From Sinohyriopsis cumingii (lineage: Eukaryota > Mollusca > Bivalvia > Unionida > Unionidae), in assembly GCA_028554795.2 (NCBI GenBank), contig CM068841.1, forward strand, positions 24,113,308 through 24,177,307: DNA of 64,000 nucleotides, in the 5' to 3' direction. Position numbers and translations under genes: made by a program. Below the pieces are notes generated by a model. That model saw only the letters and a list, made by a program, of their open reading frames with translations, searched no databases and was not told the DNA's origin. Shown here piece after piece: positions 11,246-23,826 of this stretch (the first letter of the stretch is position 1; each line of letters begins with the position of its first letter).

Positions 11246-13099
11246 GAATAGGTTGCAGATGATCCTTATGCATAGTCTGGTTGTGTTTTCCTACCATATG
11301 GCAAGTGTAACAAGATCTCTAGTACTTAGAAACATCACATTTAATTTTCGGCCGATGAAAATTATTCATAATCTCGTGATAAGTCTTAGTTTCCCCTAAA
11401 TTAACACACAAGGGAGTATCATGGACTAGACTAAGAACACCTTGTCGATTTGACTTTGGAATTTGTTAGTTCACTGTCCAGTCGTCAACAGTGGGTGCCT
11501 CGGGTGGACTCCATTATATTATACAGACACCCTTTTTCGAAACTAACAAATTGGTACTTCTGTAGCTTCAGGTTAGCTAATAGCCTTCTGAAACAAACCG
11601 GCAATCTCATCATCTTGTTGCTGTTCGAGAATGAGCGATTGTCTTTTGTCAACCTGATTAGAATAGAGAGAACGAATAGATCATTGCCAGTAGCAAAACC
11701 GATGGATCATTGCCAGTAGCAAAAGCCACGCCATATAAAGACTGGACATTACATGTGACTGCTAAAGGAGCACTTTATATGTTTGTAAAGACGTTAAAAG
11801 ATTGCTTTCTTTATCAAGATCATTGTCAAGAGCTAGTCTTCTCATGTCTCTGGTAACTGCAGAAGTAGGAGAACAATCAGGGATTTTAAGCTCAACGGTA
11901 TCAACTCATTGATTTAAACAAGGCTTATCAGATACAATTGAACTAACCACAATCTCCATCTAGGCTGCTGCCTACTAATAGATAAATACATTTCATAGGT
12001 AAAGACATCGCATTTCCAACAGTCACATGTCCTGAGACTAATGGGAATAAACTGTAACACTTTCATTAGAAGAAGGCATCTCAGACAATGGCAACGTATC
12101 TGATAAAAAAAAGACTCTGAAAAGCTCATGTGTCCCTTAATATTTTAACAGCGATAGGCTTCTCGGAATCACCGATAAGTGATATAGAACCTTTCGACAT
12201 AAATGGTTCATAATTTTTCATAATAATATCGGACTGGAGTTTGCAATACCTTTATATAGATTTGTTTATACCAAATGATGGACTTCAGTACAAGACCACC
12301 ATTGTTACGTGTTTGAACTAAGAGCAAACGGAATAGCTCTGCTTTTTTATATTTCTTGTTTCCAACCTATATGAAGCAGCAATGACACATACTTTCTTTT
12401 TAAAATAGGATCACGAAGGTGCACTAGGAGAAGATAAGGATTTCTGATCAGTCTCATCAGACGTTTGATTTCTGAAAGTTGTGCCAGACTGAAATTTGGA
12501 AATACGCGCACGAGAAGAAAGTATGTTTAAGCAAAACACTTCTCAGAGGAAGAAGTATTGACAAATTAAATTTTGTGAGTCAAGGAATAATCGTTAGCTG
12601 TGAGAGAAACGTTTTCCAAAGTTTGTACCATTTATTCATCAAGAGAGCTCTTGACGTCACTATTGATACAGTTCTTGAACTCTTCAATTAATATGAGCTG
12701 CCTGAGGTTATCTTAATCTTGATCAACAATCCTGGCCGATCGCATTCTATATAAAAGTTGTTCTTTTCCTTTGCCAATTCAAATTGGTTTGTTCAGAGTT
12801 TTTTAACGATGCCTAAACCTGTGTCGATATATTAAGGGGAAGAGTGTTTTCCATCAGACAGTTTAAATTTTGTTAATCTGCGTATTTGTATTTATCTCTT
12901 TTCTTTTAGTTTTTGTATTAGCCTCTTCTTTTCCTATCTAGGAATTTGCAATTCCATCATTTCTTTGTTAATTCAATTCCATTAGATTTATCTTTAAAAC
13001 TGTACTTTCCTTAAGCTCCAACCAAAATCAGAGACATTTACTAATCAAACCCAAGCACTGTCATTAAGGATTTCCCTTACTGCCAAATACTGAATCAAA

Positions 13100-13440
13100 G
13101 TATTTCTTCCCTTTTACTTACGATATATCACGATGTTTGGCAATCTCACCCAATTCATACTTTTGCGTCAGCTCCATCCCATTGTAGGTATAATCTGAAG
13201 GAATATTCACAACATTTGGTTACATTTGGAACGCTTTTTGGTATCATCGGCATATATAGATAATTAAGAATACTTCAAGCAATAAGAAAAGAGAGGGCCT
13301 AGAATTGGTTTGATCCTTTTGGCACTCCAATCCAAAGTACCTAAAATCTGATACAGTACATTTCTTAATCTCTGTTTATAACCTACGAATGAGACTGAAT
13401 GATGTGTAATTGTATGATCAGCAGTATCGAACGCTTCGCA
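13100..13440 (-). pseudogene. Non-LTR retrotransposon reverse transcriptase relic
   Basis: On the minus strand, AFDTADHT (13411-13434), GVPKGS (13311-13328) and YADDT (13240-13254) occur in order with normal RT spacing, but in different frames and with stops between them. This is the fingerprint of a LINE reverse transcriptase (CR1/RTE-like, class not resolved), long dead. Confidence 0.75.
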
Positions 13441-13631
13441 ATAGTGTGAGTATTTAGAAAATACAGTTTATGTTTCTTTATTAATATAATTCAACTACTG
13501 ATCAGCATGAAACAATATTAGTACATGAGTTTTGATGGACAAGATGATGAATATAATAAACCTTTCAATGATTTTTTCATTTCTTATGGTTTGTTAAATG
13601 ACCATCCATTCATCAGTAATATATTGTTTGC

Positions 13632-13688
13632 ATACATACATACATACATACATACATACATACATACATACATACATACATACATACT
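13632..13688. repeat. (CATA)n microsatellite
   Basis: About 14 units of CATA. Confidence 0.96.
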
Positions 13689-13844
13689 AAGATTCATGCA
13701 TATCAACGGATGAAACATTCGGATTAAAACATATCTCAACAGGCCCAGTAACGGGTGTATCAATTTCGTAAGAGCTTATACGAACGATACGTAAATTTGA
13801 TGGATTTAACTTTCATTTTATGATCTATTTACGTGATATTTATT

Positions 13845-13960
13845 ACACGGAAATATAGGTCAATCGATAAAATTCGTGATTTCAACGCCCACCTACCATG
13901 GTGATGACCATTATCTTTATGGGTCATGATATAGTTTGTACCTTAGGTAAATATTGACTT
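13845..13960 (-). repeat. Dispersed repeat of about 120 bp, copy at 13.9 kb
   Basis: The minus strand carries TTTACCTAAGGT, GGGCGTTGAAATCAC and TTGACCTATA in the same order as at 3.8 kb. Confidence 0.6.
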
Positions 13961-15670
13961 TGTATTCCATGACTGAACAAGCTAGTACCAATGTTTCCAT
14001 GTGTACTATATCTATTTTGTCGAACTCAGATCCTTTAAGTTCATATTGAGGTACTATATCAGTACTATACAAATGTTCGGCTTATTTCTGATATAGGTAT
14101 ATCTCTTCCTCTGATATAATGAATGTGCTATATACCTATTTGTTATTTCTTTTCCATCGTATTCAAAAGTACAATTAAACTGTCTTAACCAATGAAAATT
14201 AGAATACCTGTTGCCAACAAAAGATGATTTAAAATATGTTTGGAAAAAAAAGGTTTAGATGTTGCAGTTGTTAATCAATAAAAAAGGAGTTCTGTCCACA
14301 ATGATTAGAGGAACATTGCATAGAGTAATGAATGTTTTGAACTTTGATTAAAATTCGTGTGCTAAAATGTTTTCTTAAGCACATATCCAGCCCAAACTTG
14401 AATGTTCTTTACCTGGCAAATTAACTATGCTGTTGTCACTGTTGCTCATTTTAATCGATACAACACTGTTTCAGAGTAACGTATTATACTTAGAATGATT
14501 TTGAAAATAAATTTTCATTATAAGATTTATGATGCAGAAATGCGTGTAATTTCAGAGAAAGGAAGAGAAGCTGAATTCTATCTTATCTTCAGAGAAAGGA
14601 AGAAATCTTCGATTACTTTTGTTTTAAGTTATTTAAGAAAAGGTATATTGGACTAGTTGGTTACCGTATTACACATTGTTTGTCTCAGATTGAAAACGTG
14701 CTATCTACGCCATGTATAGTTACCTGCTGCCTAGTGGTTATATGTTTAGATCTGTGATTTATATATAAAAGATTACTTATACATCATGTCATGTCCGGTG
14801 TGCCCGTACAATTTTTTATCCTGATGATGTAAACAGATTTAAACAAGGGAAACTATCTCTTAATGACACTAAAGTGGACGTAATACAGGAACATTGTTTT
14901 TTCAATGTATGTTGTACCGTAAAATTAAAATCCGAGGCACATTCTCTGTCCCATTTATACGTATTTAAGAGAACGCATTAATGTAGTTTCACTGTCATTC
15001 AAAACAAAAACATTTTCACTGACATTTCTGAAGAATACTGCAGAATATCCCTACATAAATAACATAAAGTTACTTGTTATGTTTGTCAATAGTTAGGACA
15101 ATAATTTCCAGCCTATCCACAGCATCAAATATTTTGAAAGTTTTGCTCATAAAACGTTAGTGTATATGTCTTGATACGATTCAAAACAACACATTTACAG
15201 ACTTAAGAAAATAATAAGTATTGACAATCAAATTTTGGTGTTCTCAGACTCGAACAATAGAATTTCAAATGTGCAGAACAAGCAGCTTTCGCTTCACGTG
15301 TCAAATCCAGAGCGAGAAATAGGCCTCCGTCCCCAAAATAATCCCCGAAACAAACAAGCAAAAGCGTCATATATTTGTAACATAGTGAACCAAACTGTCG
15401 CCTTTATTACACTGGTCAACAGTGAAATCATTACTGACTTGAAAAGGCCCTAATCTGTAGTATTTTGGTGTGCCGAACACGAATATAACCGTGAAAAATT
15501 TGTATTGGCTCTCGTTTTGAAGATATTCATATACCTCATTTTCTACGTTTCACTGTGTAAATTTCTCCAGTAGGACTGCAGCAACATCCGGAATAATGAT
15601 GTAACATTGCATAATACCATCATGCTCACATCATCCACAGTTGATTGCATCATTTTCTGATGCAATGCAA

Positions 15671-15789
15671 TACTAATGCCATGCGGCTGCTGAAGTAAGT
15701 TGACGTCAGCAGTGTACTATACATGTGTAGGCCTATTATACTAATGCCAGGCGGCTGCTGAAGCTGACGTAAGCAGTGTACTATATAAA
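15671..15789 (+). promoter_or_regulatory. Transposon promoter region: duplicated 48-bp box and TATA
   Basis: Two near-identical boxes start TACTAATGCCA at 15671 and 15739. Each carries GCGGCTGCTGAAG and a CRE-like TGACGT (full TGACGTCA in the first) and ends AGCAGTGTACTATA. The second runs into TATATAAA at 15782-15789, about 115 bp before the ATG. Confidence 0.55.
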
Positions 15790-15903
15790 GCCCAATCAGA
15801 TAGGTTCAGCATTTAAAATATTTTAGACGTTGTGCGAGACAGTTCAAGCTACTGTTACATAAAACTTATTATTTTATCCATTTACGTACAATAAAGAACA
15901 GTA

Positions 15904-17575
15904 ATGCCTCGAAAGTGTGTTAATACCGCGGACAATTTTTGCTATATTTGTGGGGAAGTGACATTTGCCAACCAGAAGAAAAGTATCAATTCTCAAGTGA
16001 AGAAGGCATATCATCTTTACTTCGGATGCAAGGTTGGTGACCAAGACAAGCCTTGGGCTCCGCATATATGCTGTGCTACATGTACAACACAGCTTTCACA
16101 GTGGTTGAATTGCAAAAGGTCATCAATGCCGTTTGCAGTCCCAATGGTGTGGAGAGAGCCAAGCAACCACCTAAATGACTGTTACTTCTGCTTGGTTCCT
16201 CCTCTTTCCGGCGGAATAACGAAGCGAAAGAAGTCGAGAATAGTCTACCCAAACATTCCGTCTGCATTGAGACCAGTTCCACATGGTGAGGGACTTCCTA
16301 TTCCAGAACCTCCAGCAGAATATTCTCTTGATTCATCTGACGAAGACAAAGGTGAGTCGACCTGTTCTTCTCCTGGTCCATCAGCATGCAGTGATCCAGA
16401 TTTTCACTGTGGTGCATCATCAACCCCACACAGAATAACACAGGAAGAACTAAATGACCTGATTCGTGATTTGGACTTATCAAAGAACAAGGCAGAATTG
16501 CTAGGATCAAGACTCCAACAATGGAATCTTCTAGAAGAAGATGTCACAATTACTGCATATCGAAAGCGCCACCAGCAATTGGAGCCTTTCTTCAGAAAGG
16601 AAAGTAATCTGATATTCTGTTCCGATATTGAGGGCCTCATGAATGCTTTAAAAATCACTCATGACCCACAAGAATGGAGACTATTTGTGGACTCTTCGAA
16701 ACTGAGTCTCAAAGCTGTGCTTTTGCACAATGGAAACATTCTTCCATCTATTCCAGTAGCGTATGCTGTCCACATGAAAGAGACATACGATAACTTAAGG
16801 CAGCTACTGAATTCCATTGAGTATAACAAGTACAGCTGGCACCTCTGTGGTGATTTGAAGGTAGTTGCAGCAAGGATATACAAAATACATGTGTTTCTTA
16901 TGCGAGTGGGATAGCCGAGCAAGGGAAATGCACTACATGAGGAAGGAATGGACTCACAGGCAGAATGTAGCCATTGGAGAGAAGAATATCCAACACCCAG
17001 CTCTGGTTGAGGCTCAGAAAATCTTGCTACCACCCCTTCACATCAAACTAGGTTTGATGAAGAACTTCGTGAAAGCCATTGACCGGACTTTGCCAGCATT
17101 CCGATACCTGCATGAAAAATTCCCTCGACTCAGCGAAGCAAAGATTAAAGAGGGAGTTTTTGTGGGTCCTCAGATTCGAGAGCTTTTCAAAGATGACCGG
17201 TTCAACAACTTGCTGGAAGGTGACGCGAAACAAGCATGGAATGCTTTTCGCCTAGTTTCTACAAACTTCCTCGGAAATGTTAGGGCAGAAAACTATAAGG
17301 AACTAGTAGAAGACATGTTGATGAAGTATAAGAAACTTGGCTGCAATATGTCTCTAAAGATTCACTTCCTTCATTCCCATTTGGATTTCTTTCCTAGCAA
17401 CTGTGGTATTGTTAGTGATGAACACGGCGAACGTTTTCATCAATATATCGCAACAATGGAACAAAGATACCAGGGAAAATGGTCCACTACAATGCTGGCT
17501 GACTACTGCTGGACACTCCTCAGAGATACTCCCGAACAGCTGTACAAGAGACAGGCGAAGAAATCTAAGATGTAG
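15904..17575 (+). pseudogene. Transposase-like protein of copy 1, broken by one frameshift
   Basis: The first reading frame (15904-16914) starts MPRKCVNTADNFCYICGE and has paired cysteines (CYIC, then H..CCATC, later CYFC) suggesting a zinc-binding N-terminus. Then come an acidic linker and a long conserved domain up to CGDLKVVA. The second (from about 16865) resumes QGYTKYMCFLCEWDSRARE and runs through IHFLHSHLDFFP, DEHGERFHQ and YQGKWSTTMLADYCW to a stop at 17575. The break near 16862 looks like a short deletion, not an intron: there is no splice pair and the conserved text is simply missing a few residues. I recognise the family as a widespread uncharacterised protein in arthropod, hydra and mollusc genomes; its function is unproven. 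Apart from the break it looks young. Confidence 0.8.
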
Positions 17576-18674
17576 TCAATGACTTGATTTTTTATAGGTA
17601 GGCTATTACAGTTGACCTTTTACTATTGGAATGCATTTCGTTATGTAAACATTAATTTCTTGCAGATTACAAAAAAACTAGAGCCAATTTTGCAATTTGA
17701 CTGTCATATTCGTGTTCAGCACATAAAAATTGATAAGAATTGACTAATTTTATTTCAGTAACATGACTTTTGTAAAAATTTGTTGTCCAGTGTAATTAAT
17801 ATTATAGAGAATGTGATATTGTGCGTGCACAGCTTCTCTCGTCATCCTTTCTCATTTGCATAAAATCTAACAGAACTGTCGAGACCTGCTGTGCATACTG
17901 CCATGTCAAACACTTTCATCATTCTCTCCGTTTCGGTCCTTCTGTTATGCATTGTAAGCCCGAACTACAGCCATAGTATTCATGCGTAAACAGGTCTCAG
18001 TATAGCTTTTACGTTTGCGATCCCTCTTTGTTACAAAATTCTTGCGGCATTCCCACAGTATCCAAGTGCAGCATCTTAGGCACATCTATTTACTCTTTTG
18101 CAGGCAAATTTAAAGGAGGAATGATGGGCTCCTTTGAAATGGCCTATTACTTTAATGGTTTCACATCATTTAATATATGTGATGATATGTTTTTTATGTG
18201 CTCGTTTAAAACGTTATCGAAACTGCCCTTAACTACTTGCTTATATACAACTTCTGGAATGACACGAATGTTGGACAAAAGTGCGGTACGTCATTCTTAT
18301 GGAGCCAAAACGAATATACACAAAGAATTGCAAAGAGTGTGGTGCATACAACATTTATTATATTCTGATACACAAAAGAAAAATTCCAAAGAATGATGAA
18401 GAAACCTAACATACAAAACACCCCAACAAAATACAAAATTACAGCTGCATGTGTCTTCATGCCTTATTAATTGATATATGTAACGTTCTAGACCTGATTA
18501 TTTCATGACACGTTTCTGTTATCTTCTTTTAAAGCTTCATTCAAATAATTCTACAATTGTTCGAATTCGTCTCCTCCAGAGATAAAATGTGCTATTTATT
18601 ATGGATTTCGATTTGAATTTATTATGAAACAAAATGCAAAAGCCTACTGTGCATATAAATACATAGTTTAGTCC

Positions 18675-20348
18675 TTATTCAATTGCTATTCGCCGCTTCT
18701 TCGCTTGTCTCTTGTATTCATTAAATGGAGCATCTCCTGTAACTGTCCAACAATAGTCTACAAGTATTGATCGGCTCCATTTGCCCTGATAGCATTTCTC
18801 CATTGTTGCTATGTCCTGGTGAAATCGCTTGCCGTGCTCGTTGTTCACTGCTCCGAAGTTCGGTGGAAACAAAAATCTCGATGAGAGTGCAAAAAAGTAT
18901 ATTTATTGACATTTTGCAACCAAATTATTTGAGTCATTTCAGTAGGTTTTCCACCAACACCCTGTAGTTGTCTGCCTTGTTGTTTCTGAGAACATTATGT
19001 TGCCACTAGTTGGAAGGCTTTCCATGCCGTCTTTTCCTTGCCACGCAGTGCATGGTCAAATGCATCATCTCGAAGAAGTTCACGAATCTAAGGACCAACA
19101 AAAAAAATTTCCTTTATCTTAGCTTTAAGTAGCCTTGCAAGTTTTCATCGAAGGAATTGAAAGCTGCGTGTGTTTTGTGCAATGGCCTTGACAACGTTCT
19201 TCATCAGACCAAGCTTGATGAGCAAAGGTGGTAACAAAATATTCCTTAATTCAACAAGTGGTAGATAATTAACACATTTCCTCCCAGGTTCCAATGCTTG
19301 TCGGAGTGGCCAATATTTCTTGATGTCATGGAATCTCTCGCACGACTATCCCATTCGCAGAGAGAACAGCAGTACTTTTTGTATATAGTCTGTAGACCAA
19401 GCATGAGAGCTAGAAACTTCAAATCGCCACAAAACTGTCACTGATGTTGGTCACAGTTTATGCACCGCAAAAGTTATTTCATGTTTTTATAGGTTTCCTT
19501 CATATGGACTGCATGACAAAATGAAATTGATGGCAAACCATTGCCATTATGCAGCAAAATAAATTAAAGACTTGTCTTCGATGAATCATTGAATAGTATT
19601 CAATCATCTGGATCATGAACGTTGTTGAGTGCTGCCATCACACCATCAACGTTATTGCAGGCAATATGAACACCTTCATGAAGACAAATGGGACAATATC
19701 CTTTTGACAGTCACAAAACATAGAAACCCTAACATCATCTGCTGTAGTCTGGAGCCCAATAGTTCTACCTTACTCTTGGATAGTTCAAAATTCCTGACAA
19801 TGTCATTCAGTTCACCTTGTGTTATGAGGTGTGGTTCAGAGGAGGGGGATATGATATGGGTCAAGTAACATTGACTGTTCGGGACTAGAAATTTCATCCT
19901 CTTCCTCTTCCTCGTTTGACACAAGTGATAATGATTCTGGTGCATCAGGAACCTGCAGTCTTTCTCCTTTGAGTACTGGGCGTATAGCTGATTGAATGTT
20001 TGGATAATGCACAGTTCACTTTTTCTTTGTTCAGACACCTTTTCCCAACTGGAGGCACCATGCAGAACTAACAATTGCTCATATGATCTCTTGGCTTCTC
20101 CAAATCATTTGCGCTGCAAGAAATAAAGATTTATATTTCATGTTCAACCACTGGCGACGATTTGTTGCACAAGTATTGCAGAATATGTGTGGGGGCCACC
20201 TCTTGTCCTGATCTATAATTTTGCAGCCAAAACAAAGGTGATAGGCTTTCTTAACCATAGTGGTTATACTATACTTTTGTTATGCAAAAGTCACTTCACC
20301 ACAAGCATAGAAGAAATTATATGCATTGTTCACACAAGTAGGAGGCAT
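18675..20348 (-). pseudogene. Decayed transposase-like copy 2, minus strand
   Basis: Collinear fragments of the same protein as at 15.9 kb appear in order on the minus strand: a start MPPTCVNN..CGEVTFA (20348 downward, then a stop), the piece LITQGELNDIVRNFELSKSK (near 19.8 kb), and the C-terminus HGKRFHQDIATMEK..YQGKW (18675-18872). Many frameshifts and stops separate them. The TIRs were not found. Confidence 0.8.
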
Positions 20349-20784
20349 GTCTGCTCACTTTGGCTAAACAGACATATGTCCCTTTGCACAATAAAAAACT
20401 GACAAATAAGAGAGCACTGCACTGTATGATTTCTAGAGCTGATATGGGGCGATTTGTTCAGCAGAGTGATGTAAGCTTATGCATCATCCATGACTTCTAG
20501 AAAAAAAAATGATGCAATTCATATTATGTCTGACGCAATACGAGCTTCAGATTGCGTCATTAATTGTTTTGCCATAAAAGCACCTCACTTATCAACCGTC
20601 ATTCCCAAATCAAGGGCCGTATATACTAACCCAGTATCATATCTTTAAATCTAGAGCGAATCAAGTGTTTTAAGCATCAACTCCGTTCTCAGTGACCCAG
20701 AATTAGTAAAGTTTGGATGCATTTATTTCGGAAGCATTTTGTTTGTAAACCAGAGAATATTGATTTGGTATTGATTTAATGTCC

Positions 20785-20895
20785 ACTTCGACCATATATA
20801 TTAACAACATTATTGCAAACGTGACGTTGTCAAATTTGAGCATGTGGGCGTTAAAATTGTGTCTTCTATTCATCTGCGCATATTTACTTTAAAGA
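20785..20895 (+). repeat. Dispersed repeat of about 120 bp, copy at 20.8 kb
   Basis: It shares CATTATTGCAAACGTGAC and GTGGGCGTTAAAATTG with the copy at 3.8 kb; the flanks are more diverged. Confidence 0.5.
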
Positions 20896-20899
20896 TAAT

Positions 20900-23750
20900 G
20901 AGAAATGGTTATAAGGACGAAAGTTAAAAAAAATAAAATTCACCTCGCATGCATACAAACGTTTTCAGAAACTACACGTCTTACCACGTACATATACATT
21001 TTACAGTGTAAGAAGAGTAATTACGTTTGTCTGTCTGTACGTATGCACGGAAGGATGTTGGACTTGAAGCATTCATCTGAAACAAGACCGTTGAAGTTTT
21101 GCGTTTATATTGTCTGTTGTAATATAAAAAAAGGAATTGTTGATGCCGAAAACATATATATGTTGAAATCCAAAGTGATGAAACATTCTCCAAAAAATGA
21201 TAGTTTAAAATTTACTGAAATATTTTTCTTTATCTTTTGTATTTTGCTGTTGATAGACTGAAATAAAAACAAAGATACTTGAACCTAGTTAAAACATAAC
21301 GTTGTCGGATCCTTACATTAAAAGATGAAGCTGTGCAACTCTCATAAGTTTGATTTAATCCCTTCGTCCGGCCAGGTTTCAATGCATGCCCCCATTTTAA
21401 AGTGACTAACATATGGAGGCTACATATCATATGCTATGTCCAGACAATCAGCTTCTCTTTGAGATATCATTTGGCTTAGGAGTCTTTTCATAAAGAGCTT
21501 TCTTTAGTCCAATTTCCTTTTGTTGAAGAGACATTTATACTTCACTGCTAAAAAATGGATAATATGGATGCTGTACAGAATAAAATGTATTCTCTACAGT
21601 GTGACACATCTGCAATGTTTTTGTTTCCATTTCAATATTCTTCCGTAGCTACGCTGAATGAAATAATGAAAAGAGTTGAAAGAGATTATTTCTTTTCTTA
21701 ATGAAATAAAGTACCTCACACCTTCTTTAGGATTTATATGGGAAATTAATAGTAATTATTGAACCCGTACAACTGAAAAATATACCTTTAAAGAAATACC
21801 TTTCATTCGGTAAAACCTTCAATAATGTATCACTGTAAACTCTACTGTTTCTCTATTGTATCGTGCATGCTATCCAGTTAAAGTTCAAATATATTTAGGA
21901 ACAACAAGGTAACATAATCTAAACTGGCTTTGGATTTCGTTTCCAATCGCAAACAAATTGCGAACTGGCAGGTCTTATTTGCATTATACATGGTGCTATT
22001 TTCCATTCAAGACACTGCCTCTGAAACCTCCCGATTCTCGAGCCTTATCTGAAATTCTGCCAGTTTTGAGAGACAAATTTCACATATTCACAAACAAGCC
22101 GTTTGACTGCGACTGCTGGTCTGGCATATTTGAATTTCGCATGAAAGGTTCAAAGAAAAACAAAAATCAAGTACAGAAATTTTACCCATTAATAAGTCAT
22201 GCAGCTAGGTTTTATATTGTAATTTTCTCTATAATTTTGGTCTCTTTGTTATTCTTTACCATTTTTCTTTCTGTGTCTGTATATTGTTTTCTTGTTCCCT
22301 TGAGTGAGACGTTTCTTTAAGTCGCAATTTAAGAAACTTTGTTATTTCCCCAGTACATTTATCCAGCATTCGTGTCATATGCCAGAGATTATATAGAAGT
22401 AGGTATCAGGGAACGAAGCAGAAAACTATTTAGAGTCTACGTTTAAAGGAGCCATCTGTTGAAAGATTCCTGGATAAAGGGATCCCGTTATACCTCCTAT
22501 GAGTTTCTATGCGCAAGGAAAATAGTTTTAAGTAGGATGCTTCGACAACAAAGAGTGTAAAATGATCTGCATCAAACATTTTTAAATGTAGTTTAATAAT
22601 ATTATTGCCAAAAGATGTTTCTAGTAATATAAATATCTGCCATATATCACATTATACAAAGACAACTTAGTAATTATCTCGGAAGAAATTATTAGTCAAC
22701 TAGATGAAACAAACTTTAAAATGGAGCGATAGAAAGAAAAGTACCAAAACCACTGCGTAATGGCTAGTAATCTCATTCAGGTTACGTTATTTCATTGTAG
22801 AGAATCCAAGAAACACATCAATGTAAAGAGACGCCAATGCGGGTATTTGTATGGATCTGACAACAAGCAAAAAAAAGCCATCTTAAAAGGAATATTCTAA
22901 TATACTGTGATATGAGAACATCCAGGTTAATGTCAATGGAACCGTATGCTTACTGCAAGGAATAAGTATGTTTGAATCATGTATCACAGAACCATCACCA
23001 CTGTATAATAATCATCTTTACTAAATCGTCCTGTAAGTGCTGCTTTAGTGTTTTCCTGTATTTGCTTTGGCTAGACCAGTCAGAAAAGTTGATAGATGTC
23101 CATCAAATATCTTGTTTCTGCTGCGGTTGATAGAGCTGGTAGAACACTTTTCGTGCCTTGCAGTATTGATGGCAGGAAGACGTAGATGTAACAGAATGGA
23201 ACAATCATGCAAATTAGCTTGGTAGACAGATGTCTAAACTAATAGAGTTAAACTGTAAATTACAGCATTATACTGCATATTTCTAGAAAAACATAGGAAG
23301 CCAGAATTACATAAATACAACCTGGGTTTAAAATGCTTTAGAATATGCAATAAGGCTGCAGTGATATTAAGCATTATATTTGTGTAAATGGCAAATGAAA
23401 GTCATTAGCTTTATTTGTGTCAATGGTTAGCAATGTAATATTCCAGTGGCATGGAACCAAACAGCGGGAAACATAACCCATATTCGACTTTTTGTTAAAG
23501 TCAGAGGTCGGTGTCACAAAGATATACAATACCAAGCGTTACCATGACCAGAATAATTTATTATGTTTGTGTTATGGATGCGATATGTTCAATAATCAAT
23601 GCAGTGTCAGCAGAATTTTAATGAAAAACGTTTGATCGACTGATAAGCTGGGCTCTTTTTACGCTATTTTTATAATCGGACAGCACGATCACTATTGTTA
23701 TTTTACCACTGAACCAATACAGTGCCAACAATGGGGAGACCTACCCGGGA
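20900..23750. other. Intergenic stretch upstream of the peroxidase
   Basis: No supported gene. Apart from the LRR-like ORF I see only AT-rich unique-looking sequence and short ORFs in poor context. Confidence 0.5.
21958..22320 (+). other. 120-codon ORF with LRR C-cap-like motif and a hydrophobic segment
   Basis: FTNKPFDCDCWSGIFEF resembles the NPFxCDC start of an LRR C-terminal cap. It is followed 40 residues later by a strongly hydrophobic stretch (FYIVIFSIILVSLLFFTIF), as in LRR membrane receptors. No leucine-rich repeats are visible upstream and the ORF has no good start, so it may be a relic or chance. Confidence 0.25.
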
Positions 23751-23754
23751 TAGG

Positions 23755-23760
23755 TATAAA
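23755..23760 (+). promoter_or_regulatory. TATA box, candidate core promoter of the peroxidase gene
   Basis: A TATAAA hexamer lies about 70 bp before a strong splice donor (GTAAGT) at 23827. Transcription starting about 30 bp downstream would give a short non-coding leader exon. The first coding exon begins immediately after an acceptor TAG, so an upstream leader exon is expected. Promoter choice is inference; no other TATA-plus-donor pair this good was noticed in the 2.2 kb before the ATG. Confidence 0.42.
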
Positions 23761-23785
23761 TTCGTGGCAATCCAACGGTATCACG

Positions 23786-23826
23786 TAGCCTTTCATAGAA
23801 ATGGTGCTTGAACAGAGGTGCTGAAG
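23786..23826 (+). other. Putative 5' UTR leader exon of the peroxidase gene
   Basis: This short stretch runs from the expected start site downstream of TATAAA to a consensus donor (AAG|GTAAGT). Its splice partner would be the acceptor ending at 25941, directly before the ATG. The 5' end is approximate. There is no transcript evidence. Confidence 0.4.

Larger units (their letters stand above)
6346..13099. other. Gene-free stretch with repeats only
   Basis: Beyond the listed repeats I see AT-rich sequence, a 26-bp direct repeat near 8170-8225 (AAAAAGCAAAT.CATTGCATCACG), a triplicated AAAGGACTAG near 8900 and short ORFs. The ORF at 8424-8735 (103 codons) has a normal composition but no recognisable domain. 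No splice-linked coding chain was found. Confidence 0.5.
15410..17792 (+). mobile_element. DNA transposon with TIRs and TA target duplication, copy 1
   Basis: The ends read CACTGG...CCAGTG, each flanked by TA (15408, 17793). The inverted repeats are imperfect and run about 110 bp inward: for example GAACACGAATAT near 15475 and its complement near 17710, both followed inward by the sequence TTGGCTC. Size is 2,383 bp. It holds one transposase-like gene with its own TATA box at 15784. TA duplication would fit the Tc1/mariner-like superfamily rule, but the protein shows no recognisable DDE order, so class is left open. Confidence 0.82.

Noticed and set aside
16298-17033. Minus-strand ORFs opposite the transposase-like gene
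   Set aside because: Shadow frames of the plus-strand coding sequence.
18028-18396. A 122-codon ORF
   Set aside because: No domain, poor start and ordinary AT-rich composition; it lies between two transposons and may be transposon debris.
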